Part shown: positions 46,551-57,766 of the stretch, in pieces
Layout of the letters: each line of letters starts with the position of its first letter
How positions within the stretch are numbered: the first letter of the stretch is position 1
Assembly (NCBI GenBank): GCA_021295155.1
Contig: JAJTJC010000035.1
Coordinates: 930,001-994,000 of the forward strand
Direction: 5' to 3'
From: Flavobacteriaceae bacterium D16
GTDB taxonomy: Bacteria; Bacteroidota; Bacteroidia; Flavobacteriales; Flavobacteriaceae
Length of the DNA stretch: 64,000 nt
Made by a program: the position numbers and the translations under genes
Notes under the pieces: generated by a model
Database searches by the model: none
Seen by the model: the letters and a program-made list of their open reading frames with translations, nothing else
Told to the model about the DNA's origin: nothing

Positions 46551-47627
46551 TTAAAAAATCTCGGATGCTTCCCTGAGCTTTTCAGTATTCTCTACCAGCA
46601 TCAACTCATCTATAATGCGTTGCACATCACCATTTATAATATTTTGCAAATCGTAGAGCGTTAGTCCTATTCTGTGGTCCGTTACCCTACCCTGCGGATA
46701 ATTGTAGGTGCGTATTTTGGCAGATCGGTCGCCACTGCTAACCTGTGAGTTACGTTTGGCAGCATCTTCCTCCTGTTTTTTAGCCAACTCCATATCGTAA
46801 AGGCGGGAACGCAAGACCTTAAAGGCCTTGTCTTTATTCTTGTGCTGGGATTTCTCATCCTGACACTGAGCCACCAGGCCAGTAGGGATATGGGTGAGCC
46901 TAACCGCACTATAGGTAGTGTTAACCGACTGACCTCCAGGTCCTGAGGAACAGAAATAGTCAATACGCACATCTTTAGGATCAATCTGTACATCAAAATC
47001 CTCTGCTTCTGGCAGAACCATAACCGTGGCTGCACTGGTATGTACCCTACCCTGAGTTTCTGTCTGCGGAACCCGCTGTACCCGATGCACCCCTGCTTCA
47101 AATTTCAGGGTGCCATATACATCTTCTCCGCTTACTTCAAATTGTATCTCCTTGTAACCTCCGCTAGTTCCTTCACTCAGGTCAATAATATTTGTTTTCC
47201 ACCCTTTGGATTCGCAGTATTTGGCATACATCCTGTAAAGGTCCCCGGCAAATATACTGGCCTCGTCACCCCCGGTACCAGCCCGGATCTCCATGACCAC
47301 ATCTTTTGCATCTTCAGGATCTTTGGGAATCAACAGCAGCTTAATTTCTTCCTCCAGGGCGGGCAAGGCTTCCTTGGCTTCATCCAATTGCATTTTAGCC
47401 ATTTCCAGCATCTCCGCATCACTGCCATCCGCAATCATCTCTTCGGCCTCTTTAATATTGTTGCTGAGCTCAATATAGCGTTCACGCTTATCCATGAGTA
47501 TCCTCAGATCCTTGTATTCCTTATTGAGTTGGATATACCGCTTCTGGTCTGTAATTACATCAGGCTGGATTATAAGATCGCTAACCTCATCAAATCGTTG
47601 TTTTACAATATTTAATTTATCTAGCAT
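46551..47627 (-). CDS. prfA: Peptide chain release factor 1
   Basis: A 358-residue class I release factor. The GGQ motif is in [18 protein letters not shown]. The stop-codon recognition tripeptide reads PQT in [14 protein letters not shown], a PxT form, so it is RF1 (UAA/UAG) and not RF2. ATG at 47627 begins [18 protein letters not shown]; another ATG two codons earlier is possible. Confidence 0.96.
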   Translation of the reverse strand: MLDKLNIVKQRFDEVSDLIIQPDVITDQKRYIQLNKEYKDLRILMDKRERYIELSNNIKEAEEMIADGSDAEMLEMAKMQLDEAKEALPALEEEIKLLLIPKDPEDAKDVVMEIRAGTGGDEASIFAGDLYRMYAKYCESKGWKTNIIDLSEGTSGGYKEIQFEVSGEDVYGTLKFEAGVHRVQRVPQTETQGRVHTSAATVMVLPEAEDFDVQIDPKDVRIDYFCSSGPGGQSVNTTYSAVRLTHIPTGLVAQCQDEKSQHKNKDKAFKVLRSRLYDMELAKKQEEDAAKRNSQVSSGDRSAKIRTYNYPQGRVTDHRIGLTLYDLQNIINGDVQRIIDELMLVENTEKLREASEIF

Positions 47628-47724
47628 GCGCATGAAGCTTATTCTGCGAAGTTACAATTTTTCAGAGGGAAAGGAAAGGTATCAGTCGATCGCAAAAAGG
47701 GATACTACGAAGACAATTAAGACC

Positions 47725-48726
47725 TTAAGGATTGAGCATCTTAAGTCCGACACTGGAAGTCAGCTCACCAAAATTATCAATTATGATTACTTCAGTATCG
47801 CCCAGCTGGTTAATCAAGGCAAGACCCTGTTCCTTGCCAAGAATGTGAACCGCTGTTGATAATGCATCACATAATTCGGCACTTTGGCCAAAAACAATTA
47901 CACGTATGATCCCGGTTACGGGGTAGCCGGTTCGAGGACTAATTAAGTGAGAATATCGCTTGCCATTTAAGGTTACGTATTTATCGAATTTACCACTAAT
48001 GGAAGCCGAAGATTCTATTAAGGGCACCCAGGTAAACATCCGGTGGTTTCCGAGTGGATTGACTACTCCGAGCAACCATTTCTCCCCACTTACTTTAGTT
48101 CCCCATGCGGTAACATCGCCAGCTGCATTAATAAAACCCGAGCTGATCTGCTTGGATATGAGTAATTCCTTGGCCCGATCTGCAGCATAACCTTTACCAA
48201 TGGCTCCAAAGCCAATCTTCATTCCTTTTTCAGGAAGAAACACGGTAAATTCATCCCGATCGAGCGTTATTTTTTCATACCCCACCCTGGAAACAGCCTT
48301 CCTTATTTTTTCGGGTGCAGGTAAACTTTCCATGCCCGCACTGAATTCCCAAACATTGTCCAAAGCAGCATAGGAAATATCAAAAGCTCCGTTAGTCATC
48401 TCGGATATCTGCACGGAACGCTCCAGCAAATGAAACAATTCCTTGCTAACACGTACAGGTTGAATACCGGCATTTTCATTGATTAACGAAGTTTCAGATT
48501 CAGGATCCCAGGAAGAGATCATACGTTCAATACGCTGTATTTCATCAACAGCCTCCTGAATACTGATATAGCCGATGTCTTCGTTGGGAGCGATTACGGT
48601 GATCTCGAATGGACTTCCCATAAGGGTAAGCGACTGCTTAACCGCAACCATTTGGTTGTGCTGTTCATCACTTCCGAAGAAGGTGAAGCATGATAGCAAT
48701 AACAGCAGAGCAGTTCTCACGGCCAT
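47725..48726 (-). CDS. apbE: FAD:protein FMN transferase ApbE
   Basis: A 333-residue flavin transferase. An N-terminal hydrophobic stretch (TALLLLLSCFTFFG) may be a lipoprotein or secretion signal. Motifs: SLTLMGSPFEITV, GFGAIGKGYAADRA, NAAGDVTAWG and SPRTGYP. It attaches FMN to Thr in proteins such as Nqr or Rnf subunits. It is 47 bases after the Rieske gene, and the pair is often seen together in Bacteroidota. Confidence 0.92.
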   Translation of the reverse strand: MAVRTALLLLLSCFTFFGSDEQHNQMVAVKQSLTLMGSPFEITVIAPNEDIGYISIQEAVDEIQRIERMISSWDPESETSLINENAGIQPVRVSKELFHLLERSVQISEMTNGAFDISYAALDNVWEFSAGMESLPAPEKIRKAVSRVGYEKITLDRDEFTVFLPEKGMKIGFGAIGKGYAADRAKELLISKQISSGFINAAGDVTAWGTKVSGEKWLLGVVNPLGNHRMFTWVPLIESSASISGKFDKYVTLNGKRYSHLISPRTGYPVTGIIRVIVFGQSAELCDALSTAVHILGKEQGLALINQLGDTEVIIIDNFGELTSSVGLKMLNP

Positions 48727-48773
48727 AGAATTTGGGACAAAAAAATTATAAATGGAATTCAGTAATATCTGAT

Positions 48774-49202
48774 TTAATCAAATATTCTGAGAATATTACC
48801 ATTTAGTTCGGTACTGAATATTTTAAGCGGATTATTGGTGATGGTATTCAACGGGGTTCCGTTTTGATCAAATTCAGAATTATGGGTAAAGCATCGGAAA
48901 AAGCCACCATCTTCGGCAATAAACCTTACCTGATCTGTTCCCTGATGACTGCATATCTGACTAGCTGCAACAAATTGCCCTTGCAGGTTTTTAACAACTA
49001 CCACATCATTCTTTAAGATGAAATCGCCATTATTCTGAAGGTCTGCCCCTTCTGCTGAATTAAGATCGATGGTAAAGTCGACCCCGGTAGGCACAGGGTT
49101 TTCTTCGCCGTCTCCATCTTTGGAGCAACCCTGCAAACAGGGAAATGTGAGGGCAAATGCCGCTCCCGCTCCAAGAGTTTTTAAAAATGCTTTCCTTTCC
49201 AT
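48774..49202 (-). CDS. Rieske [2Fe-2S] lipoprotein
   Basis: A 142-residue exported Rieske protein. The start RKAFLKTLGAGAAFALTFPCLQGC combines a hydrophobic signal with a lipobox-like LQGC and a twin-arginine-like RK. Cluster ligands are C84-S-H86 and C104-FT-H107. It is probably an electron carrier on the periplasmic face. Partner unknown. Located between purM and apbE. Confidence 0.88.
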   Translation of the reverse strand: MERKAFLKTLGAGAAFALTFPCLQGCSKDGDGEENPVPTGVDFTIDLNSAEGADLQNNGDFILKNDVVVVKNLQGQFVAASQICSHQGTDQVRFIAEDGGFFRCFTHNSEFDQNGTPLNTITNNPLKIFSTELNGNILRIFD

Positions 49203-49293
49203 AACATCAATTTTATTTTACAATAGAAATACTACCCTTAGTTTAAGGGTTCATGTACTATCAAAAACGATGGAAATGAGGTATTCGTATAAC

Positions 49294-50472
49294 CTAGTAA
49301 GAAAAGCTGCCGTATGGGCTTTTTATGGTAAGCTTTTTAGCTGAGGCGTCTTCTACCCTGCCCACAACCCTTGCAGCAATACCAAAGGATTCCGCTATTG
49401 CAATAAGAGCAGCTGCAACATCCTCCGGAACATAGAGTTCCATACGATGGCCGCAGTTAAACACCTGATACATTTCTCTCCATGGGGTATTGGATTCTTT
49501 TTGGATCAATGCAAAAAGTGGGGGTACCGGGAACAGGTTGTCCTTAATTACATGTAAATCTTCAATGAAGTGAAGAATTTTAGTTTGTGCTCCCCCGCTG
49601 CAGTGCACCATACCATGAATCTGATCTACAGGGATTTCATCGAGAATTTTCTTAATCACCGGAGCATAGGTACGGGTGGGTGAAAGCACAAGTTTTCCCG
49701 CATCCAAGGGGGTTTCCGGAACAGGATCGGTTAGTTTAACACTACCGGAATACACCAATTCCTCCGGAACGGAATGATCGTAACTTTCGGGATATTTGTC
49801 AGCCAAATACCTGGAAAATACATCGTGCCTGGCCGAAGTGAGTCCATTACTACCCATTCCACCGTTGTACTCCTGTTCATAGGTTGCCTGTCCAAAGGAG
49901 GCAAGACCCACAATTACATCTCCTCCCCGAATATTGGCATTGTCTATCACCTGACTGCGTTTCATCCGGGCAGTTACCGTGGAATCGACAATTATGGTAC
50001 GTACCAGATCCCCTACATCGGCGGTTTCTCCCCCCGTGGAGTGTATCTCAATCCCGTATTGGCCGAGGTCTGCTATTAACTCCTCGGTGCCCTGTATGAT
50101 GGCCCGGATAACCTCGCCGGGGATTAAATTTTTGTTTCGACCTATGGTAGAAGAAAGCATGATATTGCTGGTAGCCCCTACACAGATCAGATCGTCAATA
50201 TTCATGATCAGTGCATCCTGTGCAATTCCTTTCCAAACCGATAAGTCACCTGTTTCTTTCCAGTACATATAGGCCAGGGAAGATTTAGTGCCTGCACCGT
50301 CTGCATGCATCACCAGACAATAGGAGTCATCCCCGCTTAGATAATCCGGAACGATTTTGCAGAAAGCAGCGGGGTACAAGCCTTTGTCAATGCCTTCAAT
50401 GGCTGCATGTACCTCTTCCTTCGAGGCCGAAACACCTCTTTTACTGTATCGTTCGCTGGCGGATGATCCCAT
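49294..50472 (-). CDS. purM: AIR synthase (phosphoribosylformylglycinamidine cyclo-ligase)
   Basis: A 392-residue PurM-fold enzyme, somewhat longer than E. coli PurM (345). Motifs: HADGAGTKSSLAY, DALIMNIDDLICVGA, GGETADVGDLV and HCSGGAQTKILHF. It makes aminoimidazole ribotide in purine synthesis. The long form is usual in Bacteroidota. It opens the purM-(Rieske-apbE)-prfA-pyrF series. Confidence 0.92.
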   Translation of the reverse strand: MGSSASERYSKRGVSASKEEVHAAIEGIDKGLYPAAFCKIVPDYLSGDDSYCLVMHADGAGTKSSLAYMYWKETGDLSVWKGIAQDALIMNIDDLICVGATSNIMLSSTIGRNKNLIPGEVIRAIIQGTEELIADLGQYGIEIHSTGGETADVGDLVRTIIVDSTVTARMKRSQVIDNANIRGGDVIVGLASFGQATYEQEYNGGMGSNGLTSARHDVFSRYLADKYPESYDHSVPEELVYSGSVKLTDPVPETPLDAGKLVLSPTRTYAPVIKKILDEIPVDQIHGMVHCSGGAQTKILHFIEDLHVIKDNLFPVPPLFALIQKESNTPWREMYQVFNCGHRMELYVPEDVAAALIAIAESFGIAARVVGRVEDASAKKLTIKSPYGSFSY

Positions 50473-50553
50473 GAAATAAGTTTAGCAGCAAAAATAGGAA
50501 ACCTGAAATATAAACACAGGAATCTTGTGGTTTATCTATTTCTTAAGTCCTGC

Positions 50554-52731
<2,178 letters not shown>

Positions 52732-52770
52732 ATTGCCTATATTGTTTGCTTAGAATCTACCTTATCCGGG

Positions 52771-52778
52771 CAAAATTA
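52771..52778 (-). promoter_or_regulatory. -7-like element of glutamine synthetase III gene
   Basis: TAATTTTG on the minus strand, 40 bases upstream of the start codon. No -33 TTTG at the usual distance. Box A is centred 55 bp upstream of it, a spacing unlike the glnII and glnK promoters. Confidence 0.4.
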
Positions 52779-52823
52779 CACATTTAACAGTAAAAGCAGA
52801 AAAAAATGATTTTTAAACAAAAT

Positions 52824-52843
52824 ACCCCTAAAAAAATAGGGGT
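52824..52843. promoter_or_regulatory. Nitrogen box A, ACCCC-N10-GGGGT between the two glutamine synthetase genes
   Basis: Perfect palindrome ACCCC, TAAAAAAATA, GGGGT. Its centre is 52 bp upstream of half-site D with respect to glnII. It could act on both divergent genes. Confidence 0.7.
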
Positions 52844-52875
52844 GTTAATAATTATGTCGATTTTTTTAATATTTA

Positions 52876-52895
52876 ACCCCTAAAAAATTGAACGT
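52876..52895. promoter_or_regulatory. Nitrogen half-box D, proximal to glnII
   Basis: ACCCC is intact, but the other arm (AACGT) is degenerate. It is placed as in box C: centre 26.5 bp upstream of the -7 element. The position, more than the sequence, supports it. Confidence 0.5.
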
Positions 52896-52919
52896 AAATA
52901 GAGAATTATCATATTTTTG
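52888..52919 (+). promoter_or_regulatory. Candidate promoter of glnII
   Basis: TTG (52888-52890), 21 bases, TATTTTTG (52912-52919). Start codon 33 bases downstream. Confidence 0.6.
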
Positions 52920-52951
52920 ACGGTCAGTAATTTTTAAAAATCCATGGTATT

Positions 52952-53977
52952 ATGAGTAAAAGTAAATTAGAGTATATCTGGTTGGACGGGCATGAGCCCA
53001 CACAGGAATTGCGAAGCAAAACGAAAGTCCTGGACGACTTTGATGGGAAGTTGGGTAGTTGCCCAATGTGGTCTTTTGATGGTAGTTCCACAGAACAGGC
53101 CGAAGGTAACTCCTCAGACTGTTTGTTGAAACCTGTAGCAATTTATCCAGATCCGGACCGTGTAAATGGTTTTCTGGTAATGTGCGAGGTCCTGAATGCA
53201 GATGGAACAGCACACGAATCCAATCACCGGGCTCAAATTGATGATGACGATAATGACTTCTGGTTTGGGTTCGAACAGGAATACTTCCTTATGGATACTC
53301 AAACAGACCTTCCATTAGGGTTCCCCCGAGGAGGGTTCCCCGGACCACAAGGAAAGTATTATTGCTCCGTAGGTGGACGTTACACCTGGGGACGTGATTT
53401 TGTAGAAGAACATCTAGACACTTGTCTGGCTGCCGGACTGAATATTGAAGGTATCAACCAGGAGGTAGCTCCCGGGCAGTGGGAATTCCAGAATTTTGCC
53501 AAAGGAGCCAAAAGAGCCGGAGACGAGCTTTGGGTTGCGCGTTATCTCTTAAACAGGCTTACCGAAAAGTACGGATACTATATTGAATTGCATCCCAAAC
53601 CTGTTAAAGGTGACTGGAACGGAAGTGGTATGCACGCCAACTTCTCCAACAGCACTTTGCGAACAGCTGGAAGCAAAGACGTTTATGAATCCATTTGTGA
53701 GGCTTTCCGCCCTGTTGCCATAGATCACATTGATGTATACGGAGCCTTTAACGATGAGCGTTTGACCGGTTTACACGAGACCCAATCCATCAATGAGTTC
53801 TCTTACGGGGTGTCTGACCGTGGCGCTTCTATCCGAATTCCTATTGCTACCGTAGAAAGTGGCTGGAAAGGGTGGTTGGAAGACCGAAGGCCTGCATCTA
53901 ACGCTGATCCCTATAAGGTTGCCGGAAGGATCATCAAAACAGTAAAATCCGCTAAAGCTGAGTCTGTAGCCGGATAG
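52952..53977 (+). CDS. glnII: Glutamine synthetase, eukaryotic-like type II
   Basis: A 341-residue GSII. Beta-grasp domain 1-90 with WSFDGSSTEQAEGNSSDC. Catalytic domain with FGFEQEYFLMD, GINQEVAPGQWEFQ, WNGSGMHANFS and NEFSYGVSDRGASIRIP. The N-terminal substrate loop and length match GSII. It duplicates the reaction of the divergent GSIII. It ends at a strong terminator. Confidence 0.95.
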   Translation: MSKSKLEYIWLDGHEPTQELRSKTKVLDDFDGKLGSCPMWSFDGSSTEQAEGNSSDCLLKPVAIYPDPDRVNGFLVMCEVLNADGTAHESNHRAQIDDDDNDFWFGFEQEYFLMDTQTDLPLGFPRGGFPGPQGKYYCSVGGRYTWGRDFVEEHLDTCLAAGLNIEGINQEVAPGQWEFQNFAKGAKRAGDELWVARYLLNRLTEKYGYYIELHPKPVKGDWNGSGMHANFSNSTLRTAGSKDVYESICEAFRPVAIDHIDVYGAFNDERLTGLHETQSINEFSYGVSDRGASIRIPIATVESGWKGWLEDRRPASNADPYKVAGRIIKTVKSAKAESVAG

Positions 53978-54002
53978 TTTATAATTGAAATCAATTGGCT
54001 AA

Positions 54003-54033
54003 ACACCTTTGCACTTTGCAAGGGTGTTTTTTT
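54003..54033 (+). terminator. Terminator after glnII
   Basis: ACACCTTTGCA (54003-54013) pairs with TGCAAGGGTGT (54017-54027) with one G-T pair, followed by seven T bases that reach the antiporter stop codon. Confidence 0.88.
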
Positions 54034-54970
54034 ATGTAAGGGTGAGATATACAAAACTGACATAGAGCAGTATAAGGATCAGTCCATGTCGCCAATCCAA
54101 ACGCATTGCCCTGGGCAGGAAAACCAGTGGGAAAATCAGGAAGGATATACCCAGCATCCAGAAAATATCGTTGGAGAGCATTGCAGGATCCCTGACCGGA
54201 ATAGGAGTGATCATAGCAGTGATGCCCAATACGGCTAGCAAATTGAATACGTTGGAACCTATCAGGTTGCCTACGGAGATTGCTTTCTCCTTTTTTATAA
54301 CGGCAACCACAGAAGCCGCCAGTTCAGGAATACTGGTACCAATAGAAACTATGGTTATCCCCACTATGCGTTCGCTAACCTGAAAATACAGGGCCATATC
54401 TACCGCTCCCCTGATCAGGAGTTCCGAACCTGCCCACAGGCCAATAGCACCAAGTCCCAGAAACAGTACCGAAAGATAAATGGGCACGGGTACATCGTCT
54501 TCTGGCAGATCATCCACCACAGCAGTCTTCTGAAAACGCAAGAGGTAAACCAGGAAAACGAAAAGCAAAACGAACATGATGACCCCTTCATGACGTTCCA
54601 ACAACCGATCGAAATAAATAAAGCCTACAAACAACACAGAAGCAAACATCATCATGGGCCAGTCCGTAATATAGAAGCTCCTTCTAACCTCTATTCTACT
54701 TAAAATGACTACAATAGCCAGCACAAGGCCCAGGTTGGCAATATTGGATCCCACTACATTTCCCAGAGCAAGGTCAGGAAAACCATCCAGGGCAGCATTC
54801 ACACTAACAATAAGCTCAGGAGCTGAAGTAGCAAAAGAAACTACCGTCATACCTATAATAATCTTGGGAATACTCAGCCTGAGTGAAAATGCTACAGCGG
54901 CCTTGAGCAACCAGTTTCCACCTAGTATGAGTAACACTAACCCACCGGCAATTAATAAAACGTTCAGCAT
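54032..54970 (-). CDS. Calcium/sodium antiporter (CaCA family)
   Basis: A 312-residue membrane exchanger with about ten helices and two inverted alpha repeats. Repeat one: SFATSAPELIVSVNA and GNVVGSNIANLGL. Repeat two: SIGTSIPELAASVVAV and GNLIGSNVFNLLAVLG. These Glu residues bind Ca. YrbG-like. Substrate direction is not known. It is convergent with glnII and divergent from the blaI gene. Confidence 0.92.
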   Translation of the reverse strand: MLNVLLIAGGLVLLILGGNWLLKAAVAFSLRLSIPKIIIGMTVVSFATSAPELIVSVNAALDGFPDLALGNVVGSNIANLGLVLAIVVILSRIEVRRSFYITDWPMMMFASVLFVGFIYFDRLLERHEGVIMFVLLFVFLVYLLRFQKTAVVDDLPEDDVPVPIYLSVLFLGLGAIGLWAGSELLIRGAVDMALYFQVSERIVGITIVSIGTSIPELAASVVAVIKKEKAISVGNLIGSNVFNLLAVLGITAMITPIPVRDPAMLSNDIFWMLGISFLIFPLVFLPRAMRLDWRHGLILILLYVSFVYLTLT

Positions 54971-55079
54971 TCCTGGATTTTTTACAAAGATAAGCTAGCT
55001 GGAGACGCCGCGGTAATGAGATCACCCATTTCCTCACTATTATAGCATAAGGGGCTAAAATGCTAAAGTTTGTTAAATA

Positions 55080-55093
55080 ACTATATTTATAGT
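55080..55093. promoter_or_regulatory. BlaI operator 1
   Basis: Dyad ACTATA-TT-TATAGT, in a longer 16-bp form AACTATATTTATAGTT. Centre is 20 bp from operator 2. Confidence 0.6.
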
Positions 55094-55099
55094 TGGTCA

Positions 55100-55113
55100 A
55101 CTAAATTTTTAGT
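55100..55113. promoter_or_regulatory. BlaI operator 2
   Basis: Dyad ACTAAA-TT-TTTAGT. It shares ACTA-N6-TAGT with operator 1, and both are just before the blaI start, which suggests autoregulation. Confidence 0.6.
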
Positions 55114-55140
55114 AATAAGTTTGGGTAAAGGAACGAAATC

Positions 55141-55500
55141 ATGCAAAAACTCACCAATAAGGAAGAAGAGGTAATGAAGGTTTTGTGGCAACTGGAAAAA
55201 GCCTTTGTCAAGGAAATCCTTGCAGAAATTGAGGGGGTCAAACCGCATTACAACACCTTATCTACCATTGTCAGGAATCTGGAAGAAAAAAACTATGTGG
55301 GGCACGAAGCCTTCGGACATACCCATCGCTATTACCCTCTGGTAAGCAAGGAGGCTTATCGCAAGCAATTCGTAAGCAAATCCCTGGTTGACTTCTACGA
55401 CAACTCTTATAAGAGTATGGTATCGTTTTTTGCCAAAGAGGAAAAGATCTCTGTTGATGAGCTGAAAGAAATCATTAACCTAATCGAAAAGAAAAAGTAA
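55141..55500 (+). CDS. blaI: BlaI/MecI-family repressor
   Basis: A 119-residue winged-helix repressor. LTNKEEEVMKVLWQLEKAFVKEIL, then recognition helix HYNTLSTIVRNLEEKNYV, wing GHEAFGHTHRYYPLVS, and a C-terminal dimerisation helix pair. It is released by cleavage of a partner M56 protease. The stop codon overlaps the M56 start (TAATGG), so both are coupled. Confidence 0.93.
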   Translation: MQKLTNKEEEVMKVLWQLEKAFVKEILAEIEGVKPHYNTLSTIVRNLEEKNYVGHEAFGHTHRYYPLVSKEAYRKQFVSKSLVDFYDNSYKSMVSFFAKEEKISVDELKEIINLIEKKK

Positions 55501-57257
55501 TGGACGCTATACTCATTTATTTCCTGAAGGCTTCCGGTATATTGGCCATTTTTTGGGGGATTTACCATCTATTTCTAAAAAAAGAAACATTTTTCGAGGC
55601 CAATCGGCATTTTCTACTGGCCGGTATATTGGCGGCATTCGCATTTCCTTTTCTCGAAATTACCCGGTATGTTACTGTGGAAAATACAAGCCTACCCAAT
55701 TTCAGCGGAATTCCTATTGCACAAAAGAGCCAGGTTGCGGTTGAGGCTTTCCCCTGGGAAACAATAATCCTCGGCATATATGGTATAGGTGTACTTTTTT
55801 TATTGATAAAATTCCTGGTGCAATTGTTTTCACTTCGAAAACTGATCGTTAAGCACGAGGTAAAAAGTTACGGGACCTATAAACTGGTAGAGACCAATCA
55901 GGACCTTGCGCCATTTTCCTTTTTCAATTACATTTTTTACAACCCCGGGCAATTTACCCAGGATGAACTGGAAGCCATAAGGCATCATGAGGAAGCCCAT
56001 TGCGCACAAAAGCATTCCATAGATGTTATGTGTGCCCACCTGCTCACTATTGCTCTTTGGATGAATCCATTAAGCTGGCTGTACCGGAAAAATATTCAGC
56101 AAAACCTGGAGTTTTTGGCAGATTTCAGCGCGGTTAACCGTACGCAATCCATAAAGAATTATCAATACGCTTTACTTAAAGTGTCTTCCAATCCTATTCA
56201 GACACCTATAACCAATAATTTCTATAATTCATTAATCAAAAAACGAATAGTCATGTTACACAAATCAAAATCCAATCAGCTGCAGGCTTTAAAATTTGCC
56301 ATTATCCTGCCTTTCTTGGCCGGATTTATCTTCACTTTTAACACCAAGGTAGTAGCCCAGGAGAAAGAAAAGGATGTAAAGGTGGAGTTTAAAATTGAAA
56401 GAATCGAAATCGTCGTCGATAAGGGTTACACCAACGAACAAATTAACTCGGATACCAAGTTTATGAAAGAAAGGGGCATCGACCTCAAATTCAAAGGGGT
56501 AAAACGCAACGCTTCGGGGGAAATCACGGCTATTAAAGCTACTTATAAGACCGAGACAGGAAAAAGCGGTAGCTACAGTCTTAATGGCGATGAACCCATT
56601 GAACCTTTCAGTTTTCGAGTAAGCGGAGAAGGTGAAGAGCGAAGTATCGGTTTCTTTTCCGGAGCTTCCTTACACAAGTCACACACTATGGGTAATACTT
56701 TCATCGTAGAACTGGATGATGATGAGTTACACGAAGGTGAACACACGAAGAAAAAGGTTATTCGATTGCATACTGGTGACGATGACGATGAACATACCTG
56801 GGTTGAAAAAGGAGAAGGAGAAGAAATGAAAGTCCTGGTTAAAATTGAGGATGGAGAAAAAGTGATCACCATCAACGGTGAGGAAGTAACTGAAGAAGAG
56901 CTCGAAGAATTCAGTGAACAGGCAGATGGCAAGCGCATTAAGATTAAAAAAATGAAGAAAGGTAAAGGTGGGAATGTCTTTATCATAAAGGATTCTGATT
57001 CTGATTCTGATTTTGATTATGATGTAGAGTTCAATGATAAAGAAGGAGGTGCCTTTTTTATTATGGATAGCGACAAAGATGGCGATCCCCTCTTTATTGT
57101 GGATGGTAAAGAAATGAGCAGGAAAGACTTCAAAGGATATTCTCCCGATGAGATAGAAACCGTAGAAGTATTAAAAGGAGAAAGCGCCCGGAAAAAGTAT
57201 GGAGATAAGGGCAAGGATGGTGTGATTGAAATTACCACCAAAAAAGGCAAAAACTAG
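55500..57257 (+). CDS. M56 (BlaR1-like) membrane metallopeptidase with plug-like C-terminal tail
   Basis: A 585-residue sensor protease. Four membrane helices are expected (about 5-25, 37-55, 88-110, 266-285). The gluzincin site HHEEAH (H163, E164, H167) lies on the cytoplasmic loop. The outer part (about 290-520) is charged and unlike penicillin-binding domains; it has Asp runs such as DSDSDSDFDYD. The last 55 residues (PLFIVDGKEMSRKDF, VEVLKGESARKKYGDKG, GVIEITTKKG) resemble the plug start of SusC/TonB receptors. Likely cleaves BlaI after an envelope signal; the signal is unknown. It may not respond to beta-lactams. Confidence 0.85.
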   Translation: MDAILIYFLKASGILAIFWGIYHLFLKKETFFEANRHFLLAGILAAFAFPFLEITRYVTVENTSLPNFSGIPIAQKSQVAVEAFPWETIILGIYGIGVLFLLIKFLVQLFSLRKLIVKHEVKSYGTYKLVETNQDLAPFSFFNYIFYNPGQFTQDELEAIRHHEEAHCAQKHSIDVMCAHLLTIALWMNPLSWLYRKNIQQNLEFLADFSAVNRTQSIKNYQYALLKVSSNPIQTPITNNFYNSLIKKRIVMLHKSKSNQLQALKFAIILPFLAGFIFTFNTKVVAQEKEKDVKVEFKIERIEIVVDKGYTNEQINSDTKFMKERGIDLKFKGVKRNASGEITAIKATYKTETGKSGSYSLNGDEPIEPFSFRVSGEGEERSIGFFSGASLHKSHTMGNTFIVELDDDELHEGEHTKKKVIRLHTGDDDDEHTWVEKGEGEEMKVLVKIEDGEKVITINGEEVTEEELEEFSEQADGKRIKIKKMKKGKGGNVFIIKDSDSDSDFDYDVEFNDKEGGAFFIMDSDKDGDPLFIVDGKEMSRKDFKGYSPDEIETVEVLKGESARKKYGDKGKDGVIEITTKKGKN

Positions 57258-57294
57258 GCCTGAAAATCATCATAATTAGTCCTATTTCAGATTT

Positions 57295-57328
57295 AAAATA
57301 CCGTCCTCTTCCAGGGCGGTATTTTTTT
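57295..57328 (+). terminator. Terminator of the blaI-M56 operon
   Basis: AAAATACCGTCCT (57295-57307) pairs with AGGGCGGTATTTT (57313-57325), loop CTTCC, then T bases. Confidence 0.9.
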
Positions 57329-57766
57329 GCTCAGCAAATGGATTTGTTAAAAAAAGCCTGTTTTTGGGGTTTTTAAGCCTTGGATTTTAAAAAAGTCCGC
57401 AAAAAGCCCCTACAAATATTACATTTTATAATAATTTTTAATATATAATATAACATATATTAACTTTTACCAAGGAACAGTGTTTCTATTGATAAGTCTA
57501 TAAATTTTTTAGCTTACAATATTGTATTTAATTTCATTCTTTTCTTCATTTTTCCTTGGAGGTTACTTACCCCTTCTGATATATTCGGCCCAGAATTAGT
57601 TTAGTAAGTCAAAAACAACGAAAATTCAGTTCCCATGATAACGCTCGCAAAACTTCTATTACACGCCCTATTAGTAATTATCCTGATCGTGCTATAAGCA
57701 GGGCTCAGCAGGCTTCATAAAAGTTGATAAGGATACTTATCTTTACAACCACCAACCAACCTATAC
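57329..57766 (+). other. A/T-rich interval with few coding signals
   Basis: About 440 bases, poor in G and C, with a long A/T tract near 57420-57470. The only coding candidate is the 20-codon hydrophobic ORF at 57635. Possible -7-like sites, TATATTCG and TAGTTTAG, are one mismatch from TAnnTTTG. Confidence 0.5.
57635..57697 (+). CDS. 20-residue hydrophobic peptide (possible toxin-like or leader peptide)
   Basis: A 20-codon ORF, MITLAKLLLHALLVIILIVL in composition: one hydrophobic helix with a single Lys and His. Such peptides occur as type I toxins (Ibs, Ldr, Fst-like), as leader peptides or by chance. No antisense RNA could be seen by eye. Low confidence. Confidence 0.3.
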   Translation: MITLAKLLLHALLVIILIVL

